From positions 1,251,001 through 1,315,000 of the forward strand of contig LR746278.1 of NCBI GenBank assembly GCA_902729315.2: a stretch of DNA of 64,000 nt, read 5' to 3'. Source of the DNA: Spirodela intermedia (taxonomy: Eukaryota; Streptophyta; Magnoliopsida; Alismatales; Araceae). The notes beneath the pieces were generated by a model. The model ran no database searches. It saw nothing but the letters and a program-made list of their open reading frames with translations, and was not told the origin of the DNA. The stretch's first letter is position 1. Every line of letters starts with the position of its first letter. Of the stretch, positions 45,613 through 57,500 are shown in pieces. The translations under genes were made by a program, and so were the position numbers.

Positions 45613-46587
45613 GGCGAAGCAGGCGGAGAGTGAGGTGTGACGTCTTTGAAGAAGAGGAGGCACGGGACAGAGGCACCGCCCCCCTCCCCCCCCGCAAGAC
45701 CTGGTGAGGCTGCCAGGGACATCTTGTTTTCCTTGTCTTGATTCTTCTTGCGGATGATTAGGGTTTACCTTTGCCTGCTTTCTCCTTTTCCGCGAACGCA
45801 GGGGTCTGGTTCTCTCTCTAGAACGATGATTTGTCTTGATAAAAAACCTAATGAATGGCCGAGTCATCGTGAGTCTTTGATCGGACATTCTTGCTGTAAA
45901 TGCATTTCTCCGGAAGCTCTCCCACCGGCGGGGCCTGGTTCCCCCCGGCCGTCCTCCCTGTGAAAGCACAATGTCGTCATCTTCCTCCGCCAGCCGTTTG
46001 AGATTTTCTTTTCTCTTCAACTGTTGCCCCTCCTACTTTAGGACCTGGAATGTCGTCTGCCTCGTGAAGCCAGAATCCTCCATTATCATCCTCTATCCGA
46101 GTGCTTCTAGAAAACATTATCATCACCTCCCCCTGCCGCCGCCGTCGTCCGGAGGTATCACCTGGGAATCATTCCAGTGTGGAAGAGAAGCACTCTAGGG
46201 AGCCTCGCCCTCAAGAAACTGATGATCCTCCCGCTCTTAAAATGAACGAGAAAATAATCCCGGGGAACATCGATCCGTACCCTGATCGGTTTGGATTCCG
46301 ATGACCTGGCTCGATTTTGTCGTGTCCCCTCGAAGAACAGAGACTTTGATTTTACTATCAGAATCGAGATAAGAAGTCCCTCTCCTCTCTCTCTCTCTCT
46401 CTCTCTCGATGGTCCTCATCTTCTTCTTTAGTGATTCTTCAAAACCCGTTTCCTTTCACCGCCGTCTTCGATTGCGTCTCATTTTTCTCTGCCTTCAGTT
46501 CTAAAGGTAAGAGGCAACAGAGAAAAAAAATAGTAGAAGATCCATGAAAAGACATCTTGGAGGGGCAGAACAGGCAGTCGGAAAGTT

Positions 46588-46619
<32 letters not shown>

Positions 46620-46683
46620 CTTATCGGCCCTTTCTCCTTGTCCCTCCTGTGATAATTTGAAGTTCTTCGTGTGAAGGGAGGTG

Positions 46684-48054
46684 ATGGACATGGCCAGGAC
46701 TGTAGAGTCCGACCTCGGCGGGTTCATGCGGAGCGTCGGGAAGATCGCCCTGCTCCGGCGAGCGGTGGGTAGCTGGGGGAAGACCAAGTTATCGGAATAT
46801 TCGGACGGAGGCTCTGTTCTCTCTCGAACGGCGACGCCGACCCACGTCGGCGATGGCGATGATGACGACGACGAGAAGCTCCGCCGCAGAGAGGCTATGG
46901 AGACGCTGATCTCCGAGCTCTTCGCCAGCATCGCCGCCATCAAGGCCGAGTACGCCCAGTTGCAGGTCGCCCAGTCGCCGTACGACCCGGAGACCATCCA
47001 GTCCTCCGACCGCTTGGTGGTCTCCCAGCTGAAGCACCTGTCGCTGCTCAAGCAGGCCTACCTCAAGAGGCTGCCGATCAACGGTAGCGGCGGCGGCGGC
47101 AGCAGCGGGAGTAGGCTGGCGGCGGAGTTGCAGGAGCAGAGGAACCTCCTCAGGACCTTCGAGATCACCTCCAAGAAGCTGGAATCCGACCTCGAGAGAA
47201 AGGACTCCCAGATTCTGCTCCTCAAGAACCAGGTCTCTGAAACGGAGGCGATTTGCCGGTGGATGGAGGAGAACATCGGCCCCAACATAAAGCGGCCCTC
47301 GGAGAAGAAGTTGGATGGTCACTTCCGCCTCTCCTCCGTCGATCCTGCTCTCTTCCTCGCCGTGCTCCGCCGCGCTGTGAAGTCGATCCGCTCCTTCGTC
47401 AAGCTTATGGTGAAGGAAATGGAGGCCGCCCGGTGGAATCTGACGGCCGCAGCAGGCTCCATCGCGCCGGACGTTCTTCGGGGGAGACCGGAGGATCGAT
47501 CTTTCGCCTTCGAATCGTACGTCTGCCGGATAATCTTCTCCGGTTTCCACCTCCGGGATTTCGAGCTCGGCCACGGCGGGGCCGCCGGCCGGCCGCCGTC
47601 CTCGTTCCTGGATGAGTTTCTGGACCTGAAGGACGCCGATCTCGGGGAGATCCTCCGCCGCCCATCGCCGTTGTCGGAATTCTGCCGGGTTAAGTACCTC
47701 GCTCTGGTGCACCCCGCGATGGAGGCCTCCTTCGGAGGGCAAACCCAGAGGGACCTCCTCAGCTCCAGCGGCGGCGGGAGCTTCCCGGTGACGACCCAGT
47801 TCTTGGTCCAGTTCGCGGAGATGGCGAGGAGGGTGTGGCTGCTCCATCGGCTCTTCTTCTCCTTCGAGCCGGCGGCGGAGGCGAGCATCTTCCAGGCGGG
47901 GAGGGGCTGCCGATTCTCGGAGCTCTTCATGGAGAGCGTCGTCGACGAGGCCGGCGCCGCCGCCGTGGGCTTCACGGTGGTGCCGGGTTTCCGGGTGGGG
48001 AGGACGATAATACAGTGCAAGGTCTACCCCGCCAGGGCGGCGGAGGGGCGTTGA
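46684..48054 (+). CDS. DUF641 protein, GIL1/IRKI family (UNE1-like)
   Basis: An intronless 456-aa protein. The start is the ATG at 46684 (MDMARTVES). The DUF641 segment is at about residues 60-135 (REAMETLISELFASIAAIKA, EYAQLQVAQSPYDPETIQ, SDRLVVSQLKHLSLLKQAYL). A coiled coil follows (about 150-205, LAAELQEQRNLLRTFEITSK onward). The GIL1/IRKI C-terminal region contains FVKLMVKEMEAARWNL, FAFESYVCRIIFSGFH, CRVKYLALVHPAMEASFGG and VVPGFRVGRTIIQCKVYP. The family includes GIL1 (light-dependent gravitropism), IRK-interacting protein and UNE1. The length fits UNE1 better than the longer GIL1. The biochemical function is unknown. A GA/CT tract occurs in the 5' leader (about 46588-46621). Confidence 0.92.
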   Translation: MDMARTVESDLGGFMRSVGKIALLRRAVGSWGKTKLSEYSDGGSVLSRTATPTHVGDGDDDDDEKLRRREAMETLISELFASIAAIKAEYAQLQVAQSPYDPETIQSSDRLVVSQLKHLSLLKQAYLKRLPINGSGGGGSSGSRLAAELQEQRNLLRTFEITSKKLESDLERKDSQILLLKNQVSETEAICRWMEENIGPNIKRPSEKKLDGHFRLSSVDPALFLAVLRRAVKSIRSFVKLMVKEMEAARWNLTAAAGSIAPDVLRGRPEDRSFAFESYVCRIIFSGFHLRDFELGHGGAAGRPPSSFLDEFLDLKDADLGEILRRPSPLSEFCRVKYLALVHPAMEASFGGQTQRDLLSSSGGGSFPVTTQFLVQFAEMARRVWLLHRLFFSFEPAAEASIFQAGRGCRFSELFMESVVDEAGAAAVGFTVVPGFRVGRTIIQCKVYPARAAEGR

Positions 48055-49458
48055 GTGAGGGGACGGAGGTGGAACGGCGTCTTCTCTCCGTCACTGGAGG
48101 AGCTCTGTTTGTATTTATTTTACATATATATATACGTAAATATGACAAGGCGGTTTGTTCTACGTCACGGCGTCGTTAACGCGTTGTGGTGTAGTCTCCG
48201 CACCCCCGCAACCCCGGTCTGCGCTGACTTGGGGGGGCGTGACGGTTATTTACGTTCATAAGATCAAAGCCGCGGGGGGGAAGAGTCATAAAGGTCTTAT
48301 GGGTGGGTCATAGAGTCAGTTTTGGTGGCTCCCGTGGGGCCCGAAGAGAGCCAGATATCCCCCCCGCCGCCCAGATGTCGTAAAATACTCCTCTCTCTAC
48401 CTCCATTCATCCAATCCCCTATTTAATATTATTCTCTCTCTCTCTCTATCCATCCAATCCTCTATTTAGTATTATTAATATTGCTCGAGGCATCATCCAT
48501 TATCGACCCTCCTCAACTCTCTCTCCCCCTGTGTCTGAGCAAATCGACCTTGCTGGAGGGATGGGAATCATCCATCCATCATCCATCATCCATCATCCAT
48601 CATCTGTCTAGCTGAGTAGGGTACGGTTGAAAGTCTATATAACGTGGACAGTGCAAGATCGATTTTCGTAGCTGGACCGCAGACCCTCCGCAGCCTTTCG
48701 TCCACCAATCACGCGATACGACTAACCGTACCCTACACCAGGTATAGTAGGAGATCTGTCTCATACGCCAATGAATGCAAACCACGTCACCGCATCTGAT
48801 GAACGCGCGCCCCTAGCTGGACTGTCCAGAGTTCCGCAAATAGGGGGGTGACACGCTCTCTCTCTCTCTCTTGATTAACAGGCAACTTTGGGTCGGCTGG
48901 GCTCGTATAAGACGCAGAGCCTCTTCGCTCCCAACGGCTCGCCGCAGAAACAAGAGTTCTTCTTCTTCCTACTCAAGAAAAATGGCGGGCTGAAACACCT
49001 CGTACATCCCCACTACGAGCTTATTATCTGCTCGAGAGGAGGGCCTAACTTCTCTCTCTCCCCCCCGCCCCCACATTCCCAGTACACCCATTACAAGTGA
49101 AAACGAATTAATCAATCAATCAATCAACCAATCCGGGGAGAGGAGGGCCACGCCGAGCTCCCTTGGTCCGGCGTTCGATGGATCTCTCTCTCTCTTCCCC
49201 CCCTTGCCCTCAGCCCCTTCCCCACCGAGCGGGGCGGGTGGTGATGGCTTTCTTTCTTTTCTCCTCAGCAGAGCCTGATTTTGGTGCCGAGAGAGAGGTT
49301 CGGATCGGTTAGGTTGTACCCAAAAATAGAGAGGCGGGGGAAGAGAGGAGGGGCTGCTGCCGGCGGCTCCTCCGGCGGCGGCCGCGGCAGCGACGGCGAC
49401 GGCGGATGGTCTTCCTCCGGCGGGCAGCTTCGACGGCAATGGCGTCGTCTCCTCCAAT
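48055..49458. other. Convergent intergenic region between DUF641 gene and TPS7
   Basis: 3' flanks of two converging genes. It holds CT tracts (48434-48446, 48859-48870), an ATCC/ATC microsatellite (about 48567-48603) and a foldback structure at 48616-48736. Poly(C/G) runs lie near 48357-48366 and 49060-49070. No gene is seen. Confidence 0.55.
48616..48736. repeat. Foldback with 13-bp perfect terminal inverted repeats
   Basis: GTAGGGTACGGTT (48616-48628) and AACCGTACCCTAC (48724-48736) are perfect inverted copies 121 bp end to end. Weaker complementarity continues inward (GTGGAC on both arms). The size suits a MITE or a hairpin at the gene end. Confidence 0.7.
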
Positions 49459-49933
49459 TCAGGAGGCCGGCGGGGAGAGGTCGCCGCCGTCGCTGTCGTC
49501 GGAGGGCGGCGGCGAGAGGGAGTAGAGATCGTCGGAGGCGTCGGCGAGGGCCTTGAGCATGGTAATGACCTCGTTGGTGTCGTCGAGGTAGTACTTGGCC
49601 TTGCTGGGCTTCTGCCCGACTGTGCAGGCGAAGACGGAAGTGGCGGGGTGGAGGAGGTCCCTTGTCGTGGCGCCTATACCCTCGAACATGTCCTCGTCGG
49701 ACCGGTCGTCGCCGATGCACAGCACGAAGTCCGCCTGCTTCCCCCGCTCCTTCATCGACGACAGGATCTTCTCTGCAACCAGGCCTTTGCTCACCCCCTG
49801 CCAGCCAAAGACCAAAATTCACCCACCAACACAGTCGTCGATTCAACGGAAGAAGTTTCCGTGAAACCCGGTCAAAGAAAATGGGAGAGAAATCGGGGAT
49901 TTCGCCCGAACTTCATGTAGATAGAAGAAACCC

Positions 49934-49969
<36 letters not shown>

Positions 49970-52370
49970 AGAGATTCAACTGGATGGAAACCAATGAGGG
50001 AGAGGAGGGATGGATGAAGGACGCACCTGGGGTTTAACTTCAACGATGAACTGGCCGCTCTTCACTGCGACTGGCTCATTCGCCAGCACGCTCTCCAGAT
50101 GGTCGAGCATCTCCTTGGCCTGGGCGGAACCGAAGCCTGGGTCGGCGTCCTGATGGTGCCACACCAGGGCGCTCTCCTTGGTCTCGATAGAGGATCCGTC
50201 CGTTGACTCAGTGTACAGCTTCATCACAGGCTCAGCTATCTGAAACCACCCGAAATCCGCCGTCGGCCCGCAGACCTCCCATTCCTCCGCCTTTCCCCAC
50301 CTGTTCATACACAACACCAAAAAAAAAAAAGATTGATTCTTTGATTGCTTCAATGCAAAGGAGGAGCAGCAGCAGGTGAGAGATTGTAAACCTCACGAAG
50401 AATCCATGCTCCGCGGCGATGCCCAGCTTCTCGCAGGGAGAGAACCACTTGCCCAAGCTCCCCCTGGCCCTCCCGCTGACGACGAAGACGACGTTCCTCT
50501 CGTCCCTGGAGAGCAAATTCATGATGGAGATCACCTCCTTCCCCGGGGTCTTATTGATGGAGGTCTTGGGCATTAGCGTCCCGTCGTAGTCCAGCAGTAT
50601 CGCCCTGCTCCTTGCCCTCTCGTACGCCGAGACGATCACGTCCACATTGAGCTTCCTGAAGTTAGGATCGAGGGCGACGACCCTGAACCCAAACCCTAGC
50701 CCGATGCCCCAGCAGGTTCGCCTGAAGTGATCCTTGCAGCTCCTCTCTAGATCCTGCAGGAAGCTCTTCGACCAGTAGGCCACGTCGTGGGTGCTCACAT
50801 ATCTGAAGTGCTTCTCGTGCCGCAGCTCCTTCTCCCCCTCGTCCATCGCCACCGCCTCGTTCATGGCCTCCGCCGTAGACTCTATGTTCCATGGGTTTAT
50901 CCTGATCGCCCCGCTCAGGGAAGGGGAGCACCCGATGAACTCCGACACCACCAGCATGCTCTTCCTCGGCGACTCCGACTCCGACCCTGGAACTCCCTGC
51001 CGGCCGACGATGTACTCGTACGGTGTCAGGTTCATCCCGTCCCTCACGGCGGTGACGATGACGCACTCCGCGATGGTGTAGAAGGCGATCTTCTCGCTGA
51101 AGGAGATGACCCGGTCGATGTACACCACCGGCTGGTAGTCGTCCCGCCCGTAGGCGCTGTTGATCCTCTGGCAGCTCTCCTTGATCTCCGCCTGAATCTC
51201 ATCGAGGTCTCTTCCCCTTCCCCTGGGAGGGTTCGCGATCTGCACCATCACCGCTCTCCCCTTCCAGCTCGGGTGAACATTCAGCATGTGCTCGAAGGCC
51301 AACAGCTTCAGATTTATGCCCTTGAAGATGTCCATGTCGTCCACACCGAGCAGCACCGTCTTCCCCTGGAACTCTTGGCGGAGCTCCGCCACCCTCCACT
51401 CCACGTCGGGGAGCTTCATCACCGTCTCGAGCTGCCCCATGTGGACACCCACAGGCATGATCTTGATGCCCACAGTCCTCCCAAAGTATTCCAGGCCGAT
51501 GTAGCCCCTCTTCGACTGGTACTCCAAACCCAGCATGCGGCTGCAGCAGGAGAGGAAGTGCCGGGCGTAGTCGAAGGTGTGGAAGCCGATCAGGTCCGAA
51601 TTGAGCAGCGCCTTCAAGATCTCCTCGCGGACGGGGAGCGTCCTGTAGATCTCGGAGGAGGGGAAGGGACTGTGCAGGAAGAAACCCATCCTGAGGCGGT
51701 TAAACCTGCGCCGGAGGAAGGTGGGCACCACCATCAGATGGTAGTCGTGGACCCAGACGTAGTCGTCCTCGGGGTTGATCACCTCGATCACCTTCTGGGA
51801 GAAGATCTTGTTGGCGGCGACGTAGGCCTCCCAGTGTGATCGGTCAAAGCGGCCGCCATGGTCGGCGGAGAAGGGGAGCATGTAGTGGAAGAGAGGCCAC
51901 AGTTCCTGCTTGCAGAACCCGTGGTAGAACTTGGCGACGATCTCCCCGGGGAGGAAGGCCGGCACGCACTTGAATCGTTCGAGCAGAGCCTGGGAGACGT
52001 CTTCCTGCTCGGCGGGCTCCACATCGGCGATGAGGGAGCCGACGTAGATGACCTCCATGTCGTCCGGCAGGCCGTCCTTGAGTTGCAGGAGGAGGGACTC
52101 CTCGTCCCAGGCGAAGCTCCATCCCCGGCCATCGGGGCGGCGCTTGGCCTTGATCGGGAGCTGGTTGGCGACGATGATGATACGATCTTGGGCGAGGGAT
52201 GAAGGAACATCGGAGGAGACGCTGTTCGCCTGGTCGTCGTCAAGCTCGGAAACGATGCCCGGCACCGTCATAACCCGGGGCAGCCGCCTGGTACGCCCGC
52301 CGCCGCCGCCTAATGCCGGGAAGTTCCCCGACGCCAGATCGAGGAGATTAGTATACGATCTGGACATCAT
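49459..52370 (-). CDS. TPS7: Class II trehalose-6-phosphate synthase/phosphatase-like protein, TPS7-like
   Basis: Three exons: 50392-52370, 50027-50300 and 49459-49797, phases closing to 863 aa. The N-terminus MMSRSYTNLLDLASGNFP and the PRVMTVPG motif are typical of class II TPS proteins of the TPS7 type. The GT20 synthase-like domain covers about 60-545 (DYVWVHDYHLMVVPTFLRRR, GFFLHSPFPSSEIYRTLPVR, AVRDGMNLTPYEYI). The HAD phosphatase-like domain covers about 590-835 with the nucleophile motif DYDGT at 594-598 and GDDRSDED at 780-787. The first substrate loop reads VANQLP where active synthases have NRL, in line with the view that class II proteins are regulatory rather than catalytic. The exon layout of one long and two short exons matches the family. 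It is expected to act in sucrose/T6P signalling, with 14-3-3 and SnRK1 links known for relatives. The start is the first of two adjacent Met codons. Confidence 0.95.
49937..49964. repeat. (GA)n microsatellite in TPS7 intron 2
   Basis: About 28 bp of GA in the 229-bp second intron; it reads (CT)n on the transcript. Confidence 0.9.
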
Positions 52371-53074
52371 CTTGCCCGACGAACACTCTCGCGCCTTATC
52401 CGAGCTTCCGCGAGAGATTCACCGCCGGAGAGAACAAATAAACCGATCCCTGGCAGAAACCCTAGGGGAAACGCCCAATGGAGGGATTCCGGAGAGTCTT
52501 GACCGCTGCCGATCACAGATCACGCCAGCAGCCTGATCCAGGACAACAATGGAAGAAGATTAAAACCCCGCTCACCAGGGCAAACCAACAGCGGGAAGAT
52601 TACCATTGCAACAGCGAAAAATCGATGACAGAGAAAGGGGGCGGAGACCCACGATCGATAAGAACCCTACCTGGATCAAGCCCACTGGAGGCCGGCCACC
52701 CTCTATCCCCAACCTTTTCTCCTCCTTGACGACAAATCGACGTCGGAATCAAGCTATCCTGCCGGCGAACGAATCCAACGAGCATAATCTTGCTTTCTCC
52801 CCTCCGCGTTCCGCCCCGTCGACACCGCCCGACAAACCAGGAAAAAGTAGCCGATCTCCAGAACCGCAAGACGCAGATGGGCGAGAGATAGAAGGAAGAA
52901 AATGGGGAAGAATAAGCTCCTATCAACTCGCCGCCGCCCAGATCCTCTCCCCGGCTCTGTGGTCTTAGCAGACGAAGAAAGGGGGAAAAGAAGGAGAGGA
53001 GACACACGGAATTTCTCGTATAAATAAATATGGGGGGCGGAGAAGAGGAGAGGAGAGAGGAAGAGGAGGCAGCT

Positions 53075-53120
<46 letters not shown>

Positions 53121-54229
53121 TTGCTGACTTGCTGAGGGACGAAGAGACAGGATAAGATCAGGGTAAGGGGTCGGCCGACTCTCTCTCTCTAGTTTCCCCC
53201 CCCCCCCCCCCCCCGCGCAAGCCAGCTGGCATGGCGAAAGTCTCTACGTTAGGCGGCGAGCTCGCTGGACCGTGCGCACACGTGGCCATCATATTGCAGC
53301 CCACGTGGCTCCAATTACCATGGTCTCGAACTTTCTGGGAGGTATATAATTGTTGTTTTTATAATATTCTATATCTTGTGCGCTAGGTCGACAGGAAATT
53401 ATACTCTTTGGACGGTGATTTTGTGAGTAATACGTTAGAGAGGGTTTTTGGTAATAAATCGTATTCCCACTCGGACACGGGGGGTGCTGCGGTTTGACGT
53501 GGCCCGCCGCACTGCCGGCAAGGCGCGTGCGCCACGTGGAAAAAAGGGCGAGGGAACATTTCAGCGGAGCGGATAAGAGTGGATGACGTGCAGACGTGGC
53601 ATATGACGTCATGTATGACATATTCCTCTCCTCCCTGGCCTCCGAATCGCAACCGCGCATATTCCGTTGCTTCGGCCCCCCTCCCTCCCCGCTCCCGACG
53701 AACCATTGTCCGTACTGCCACATGTCAACCAGCTGGCATTTCGGCCTTCGTGTGGGGCCCAGGGTCGACGTCGCAATAGCGAGATTTAAAAAGCGACCAA
53801 GTTGACGAGGTCGTTTGACGGCACGTCTGTCCCTACGAATGGATAACAACGTAGAGTGAGAAAGTAGCCAGAGAGAGAGGAATTTGATAGTGACAGTAGA
53901 GAGTACGAGGGTCGTATATGGGCTTTTTTTGGGCCGGCACATTATCTCTATAGGAAGAGGCCGTCGTAATGGGGGGGATAAATGGGCTCATCGTCTATTC
54001 GCTTTGTAGGTGGATCAGAGTCCATTTTCAAAGCCGATTTTGGGCCTTGATACCCAGGTTTGGACTGGGTCCACCAGACATTAGCTAGCTCCGACCTGTT
54101 AACAATCATATGGAGTATCTTAGAGAGGGGGGGGAGGGGGGGGAGGGGGAGAGAGACTATTAAACCCACTGCTCGACCCTCCTCTAAGCCCACAATCAGT
54201 GTAACATAAAATCGTATGAGGGACAACTT
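52371..54229. promoter_or_regulatory. TPS7 leader and promoter region
   Basis: Bases 52371 to about 53050 are probably the transcribed leader, which often has an intron in class II TPS genes. (GA)n lies at 53083-53118 and poly(C) at about 53200-53214. CACGTG G-boxes are at 53279, 53302 and 53533, with TGACGTG/GACGTGG at 53584-53600 and the palindrome ATGACGTCAT at 53603-53612. TGGGCY motifs and G-rich runs (54127-54150) continue to the edge of the retroelement. No second gene was found. Confidence 0.5.
53279..53612. promoter_or_regulatory. Cluster of ACGT-core bZIP sites upstream of TPS7
   Basis: Three CACGTG hexamers, two GACGTG cores and one TGACGTCA palindrome occur within 334 bp, about 0.9-1.25 kb upstream of the TPS7 ATG. 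These are known binding sites of bZIP and bHLH/PIF factors. Function is inferred from motif density only. Confidence 0.45.
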
Positions 54230-54541
54230 ATTGGGGACATAAGAGTAATTTAGATTTGTGTTGCTTGTCAAATGAGATATAAAAAAGGGAATAAAGGATA
54301 ATAATTAGGGCATATAAAATAAGGATCACTTAGGAGACTTGGTGGGTCTTTCAAATTACTACCTCCCCAAACCCTAAGGAGTTTATTGGAGTCCCTACAC
54401 TTCTCTTTCATTTCCTTTTTTTTTATCTTCTTTTTTTTTTAGTTTTATTATTACTGCGAATAGAACTGGTCAAAATTTTATTTTAGTTTGATTTTCCTGT
54501 TCCATTTTTATTTCTTTCAAGCCAACCTAGAAGTCCTAACA
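54230..54541 (+). repeat. Left (5') LTR of the decayed element
   Basis: The right edge at 54541 is fixed by the adjoining PBS. The left edge is approximate, because similarity to the other LTR fades upstream of about 54250. Confidence 0.65.
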
Positions 54542-54560
54542 ATTTGATATTAGAGTTATA
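54542..54560 (+). other. Decayed primer-binding site
   Basis: TTTGATATTAGAGTTATAG differs from the expected TTTGGTATCAGAGCCATAG only by G-to-A and C-to-T changes. Confidence 0.75.
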
Positions 54561-57500
54561 GAGTCCATAAATGCTGAAGCAAGGTACATAGAGGTTGAAG
54601 ACATGAAAGCGGCAAGATAAGCAAAGATATTAAGGATTAAATTCATCAAGAACATGATGAGAGCATTTATCTACATAGTGGTGCAATGACTCATCACCTA
54701 AACATGGACAACAACTCAATTTGTGCAGCCAATGAATGAGGAATGAACTATTTTAATAAGGGAGACAATCACCCTAACACAAGAGGAAGCAAGGGACACA
54801 ATTACTTGACCACAACTTAATAGTGATTAGACTGCAACAAAATTGTGAGAGGCCAAAGTCAATAGACATGTGAAACACTCAATTCTAGTTAGTGCTGGTG
54901 CATACTACCTAAAGATTGATTTTTTTGGCACATGAAATCCTAAGATATAGATACTCTGAATGAAATTATACTTTAAGATGAATTGTATAATAGGTTGAGA
55001 ATAATAAAAACAACTACATCCAACCTAGATAATGAAGTGGTCCTCAAATGTCTAAAAATCATTCAAAGACTAGAAGGATGTGAAACACAACATGCATAAG
55101 CATTTTGAATTGGAACTATCAAATACTTTATGATAATGATTTCTATAAATCAAGTTGTAGATAACTATGGTTGATCACTAGTTGAAAATATTATGTTATA
55201 ATATAGTGTCATCTAGAAAATATCAGAAGAGTCACTCAATAGTACTCTTATAAAAAGGTTGAAGTTATAATTCTATATTGAAGTCAAACTATTCAAATTT
55301 AAGGTATTTTTGATCTTATGAATACACTACAAATAATAAAAAAGAAGAATATCATGCTTAGATATGTTGTAGATCAAAGTCAGTATAAGATAATTAAACA
55401 TAAGATGTATGAGTTTATTGTGTTAAGTGATTTATGAGGACAAATAAAAGTCAAGAATGTTTGACAAATAAAGAAATCATTTGAAGTAGTCCTACCACCC
55501 ATTAAGATGGATAGAGGTCAGCTTGAGATAGTTAAGTAGTCAAAGACATATAACTCTCACATAACCAAAGTTGTAGAAAATAAGAGTAAGTATGATTCTT
55601 TTGAGATGAAAAATACCAATCATATCACATTTGTTAAAGTGAGTTATAATTAACTCTTGTCTATGAAAAATATTTGACAAAGGAATAATATGTGAAATAC
55701 AACTAGGTGAAAGAGGCAATTGAGATATAAGAGAAAAAAATATGTATAATATTGAGATCTCCTTGAATTTTGTTATGGAGTTGTCTATCCTAAGGACTAT
55801 AAAAGTGAAAAAAGAATAAAAACTTATGAATTAATTACTTTGTTAGATTACAACATGACACATAACTTTTTATCTTAAGAGTTAGTGAAAAGTATAAAAT
55901 TAGTAATGTACTCATTATGCAAAATGGGATAATTTAAAGGTAAAAGATTTTGCCATGGAGTGGCAATGGAAATACAAAGATCTATATAGTAGTTCACAAA
56001 TTAAAAATCTTAAAGATATATCTAATTGTGAGATATAGTTTAGAAGATAATTGTGACTTTAATTAGAAACTGTGGCAAAAGGTTTCTAATTTGTCAAAGT
56101 AAATTATAATGTCCAAAGTCACTATATGCCCAAGATAATATTTGTGTTTCTTATGTAGAAAGTCATTTACGACTTTCAAACTATGCCACATCACCAAAGA
56201 TGACATTAAGGTTACTCATACTCTTAATGTAGTATGGGGCAATGACTCATTGTTAAGTTTTTAAGGGTTTTTGTACTCTCTCAAGATTAACTCTCCCTTG
56301 ATAGGCTGATCACTACACCCCAATGGAACCAAGTATAACTTTGATTAATATGAAAAATAAAATTTTAATGTAATTGAAATAAAATTTATTTCTCATAGAT
56401 TATATATACCCTATAGATCTTTACTCTAGTCTATTATTTTTAATAAAAAAAATTATGGTATTTTTGTGTGGATTACAAGGTTCTAAATCAAGTCAAAATA
56501 ATAAACATATTTCTCATTTCCACTGTGAACAAGTTTCTAGATAAGCTCCACAAAGTAATGATATTTATTAAGCTTGACTTGAAATCAGATTATAACCAAG
56601 TCTAAATTCTAAAATGGGCATTTAAAAAATAATGTTAAAAGCTCATGAGGGTCACAACAATTTTTTGATAATACCCTTTAGACTCAAAAACATCTTAATT
56701 ACATTACAATATTTGATGAATAGATTTTTCACTTATTCCTCTCAAATTTTCTACTAATATTATTTGATGAGATTTTGGTTTGGTGTAAAAAATACAAACT
56801 TCATATTAGTCACATAAAATATCTCAAACATTAGGTGTTGACAATATAAGTGGAAGTGAACAATGAAAAAATTTAGGTTATGCCCAACTAGTTCACTCCT
56901 ACTAACTTTTGTTAGATACAAGATCTTTTGGGACTAACATGATATTGTAAGCATTTTATACAAAATTATGAAATCATTATTTGACCCTTCACTCAACAAC
57001 TCTAGAGATATGATTTTGGGTGGAATGAAGAAACAAAGATGACTTTTTATGAGCTTAAGAGAGCTATGATTGTGACATTAATAATGATTTTTACTTATTT
57101 TTTTACAACAATTCTAAGTAGAGATCAATGCTTTAGGTTTTAAAATTAGAGATGTATTCCTGTAAAATCATCTATCAATTGTGTATTTTAGTTAGTTCAA
57201 AATTGATTGAAACCTATTTATGAAAGGAAACTTAAAACCATAATCTTGAAAGTCATGGAGTGGAAATTAATTTGAATTTAAGGTATATAATATGTGACCA
57301 TTTATATTGATCAAAGAACATTTTTTAAAAAAATGATAGATACATCCTAAGTAGTATAAATGTTTAGCCAAATTTTTAGACTTTAGCTTTGTCATCAAAT
57401 ATAAGTATGAAGTTGAAACTAAAGTCTTTATTCCCTTTCACGGATTTATTATCTTCTTCTATGACAATTGATAAAAATAATCACTTACACCCTCCAAAAT

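Noticed and set aside
46789-47847. 352-codon minus-strand ORF opposite the DUF641 gene
   Set aside because: Antisense shadow; the plus strand carries the conserved domain.
50787-51839. 350-codon plus-strand ORF opposite TPS7
   Set aside because: Antisense shadow of the conserved GT20 domain; composition (His/Leu/Val rich) matches no family.
53011-53033. TATAAATAAATATGG as a plus-strand core promoter
   Set aside because: No plus-strand gene follows before 62 kb; on the minus strand it is a poor TATA for TPS7, so no call was made.
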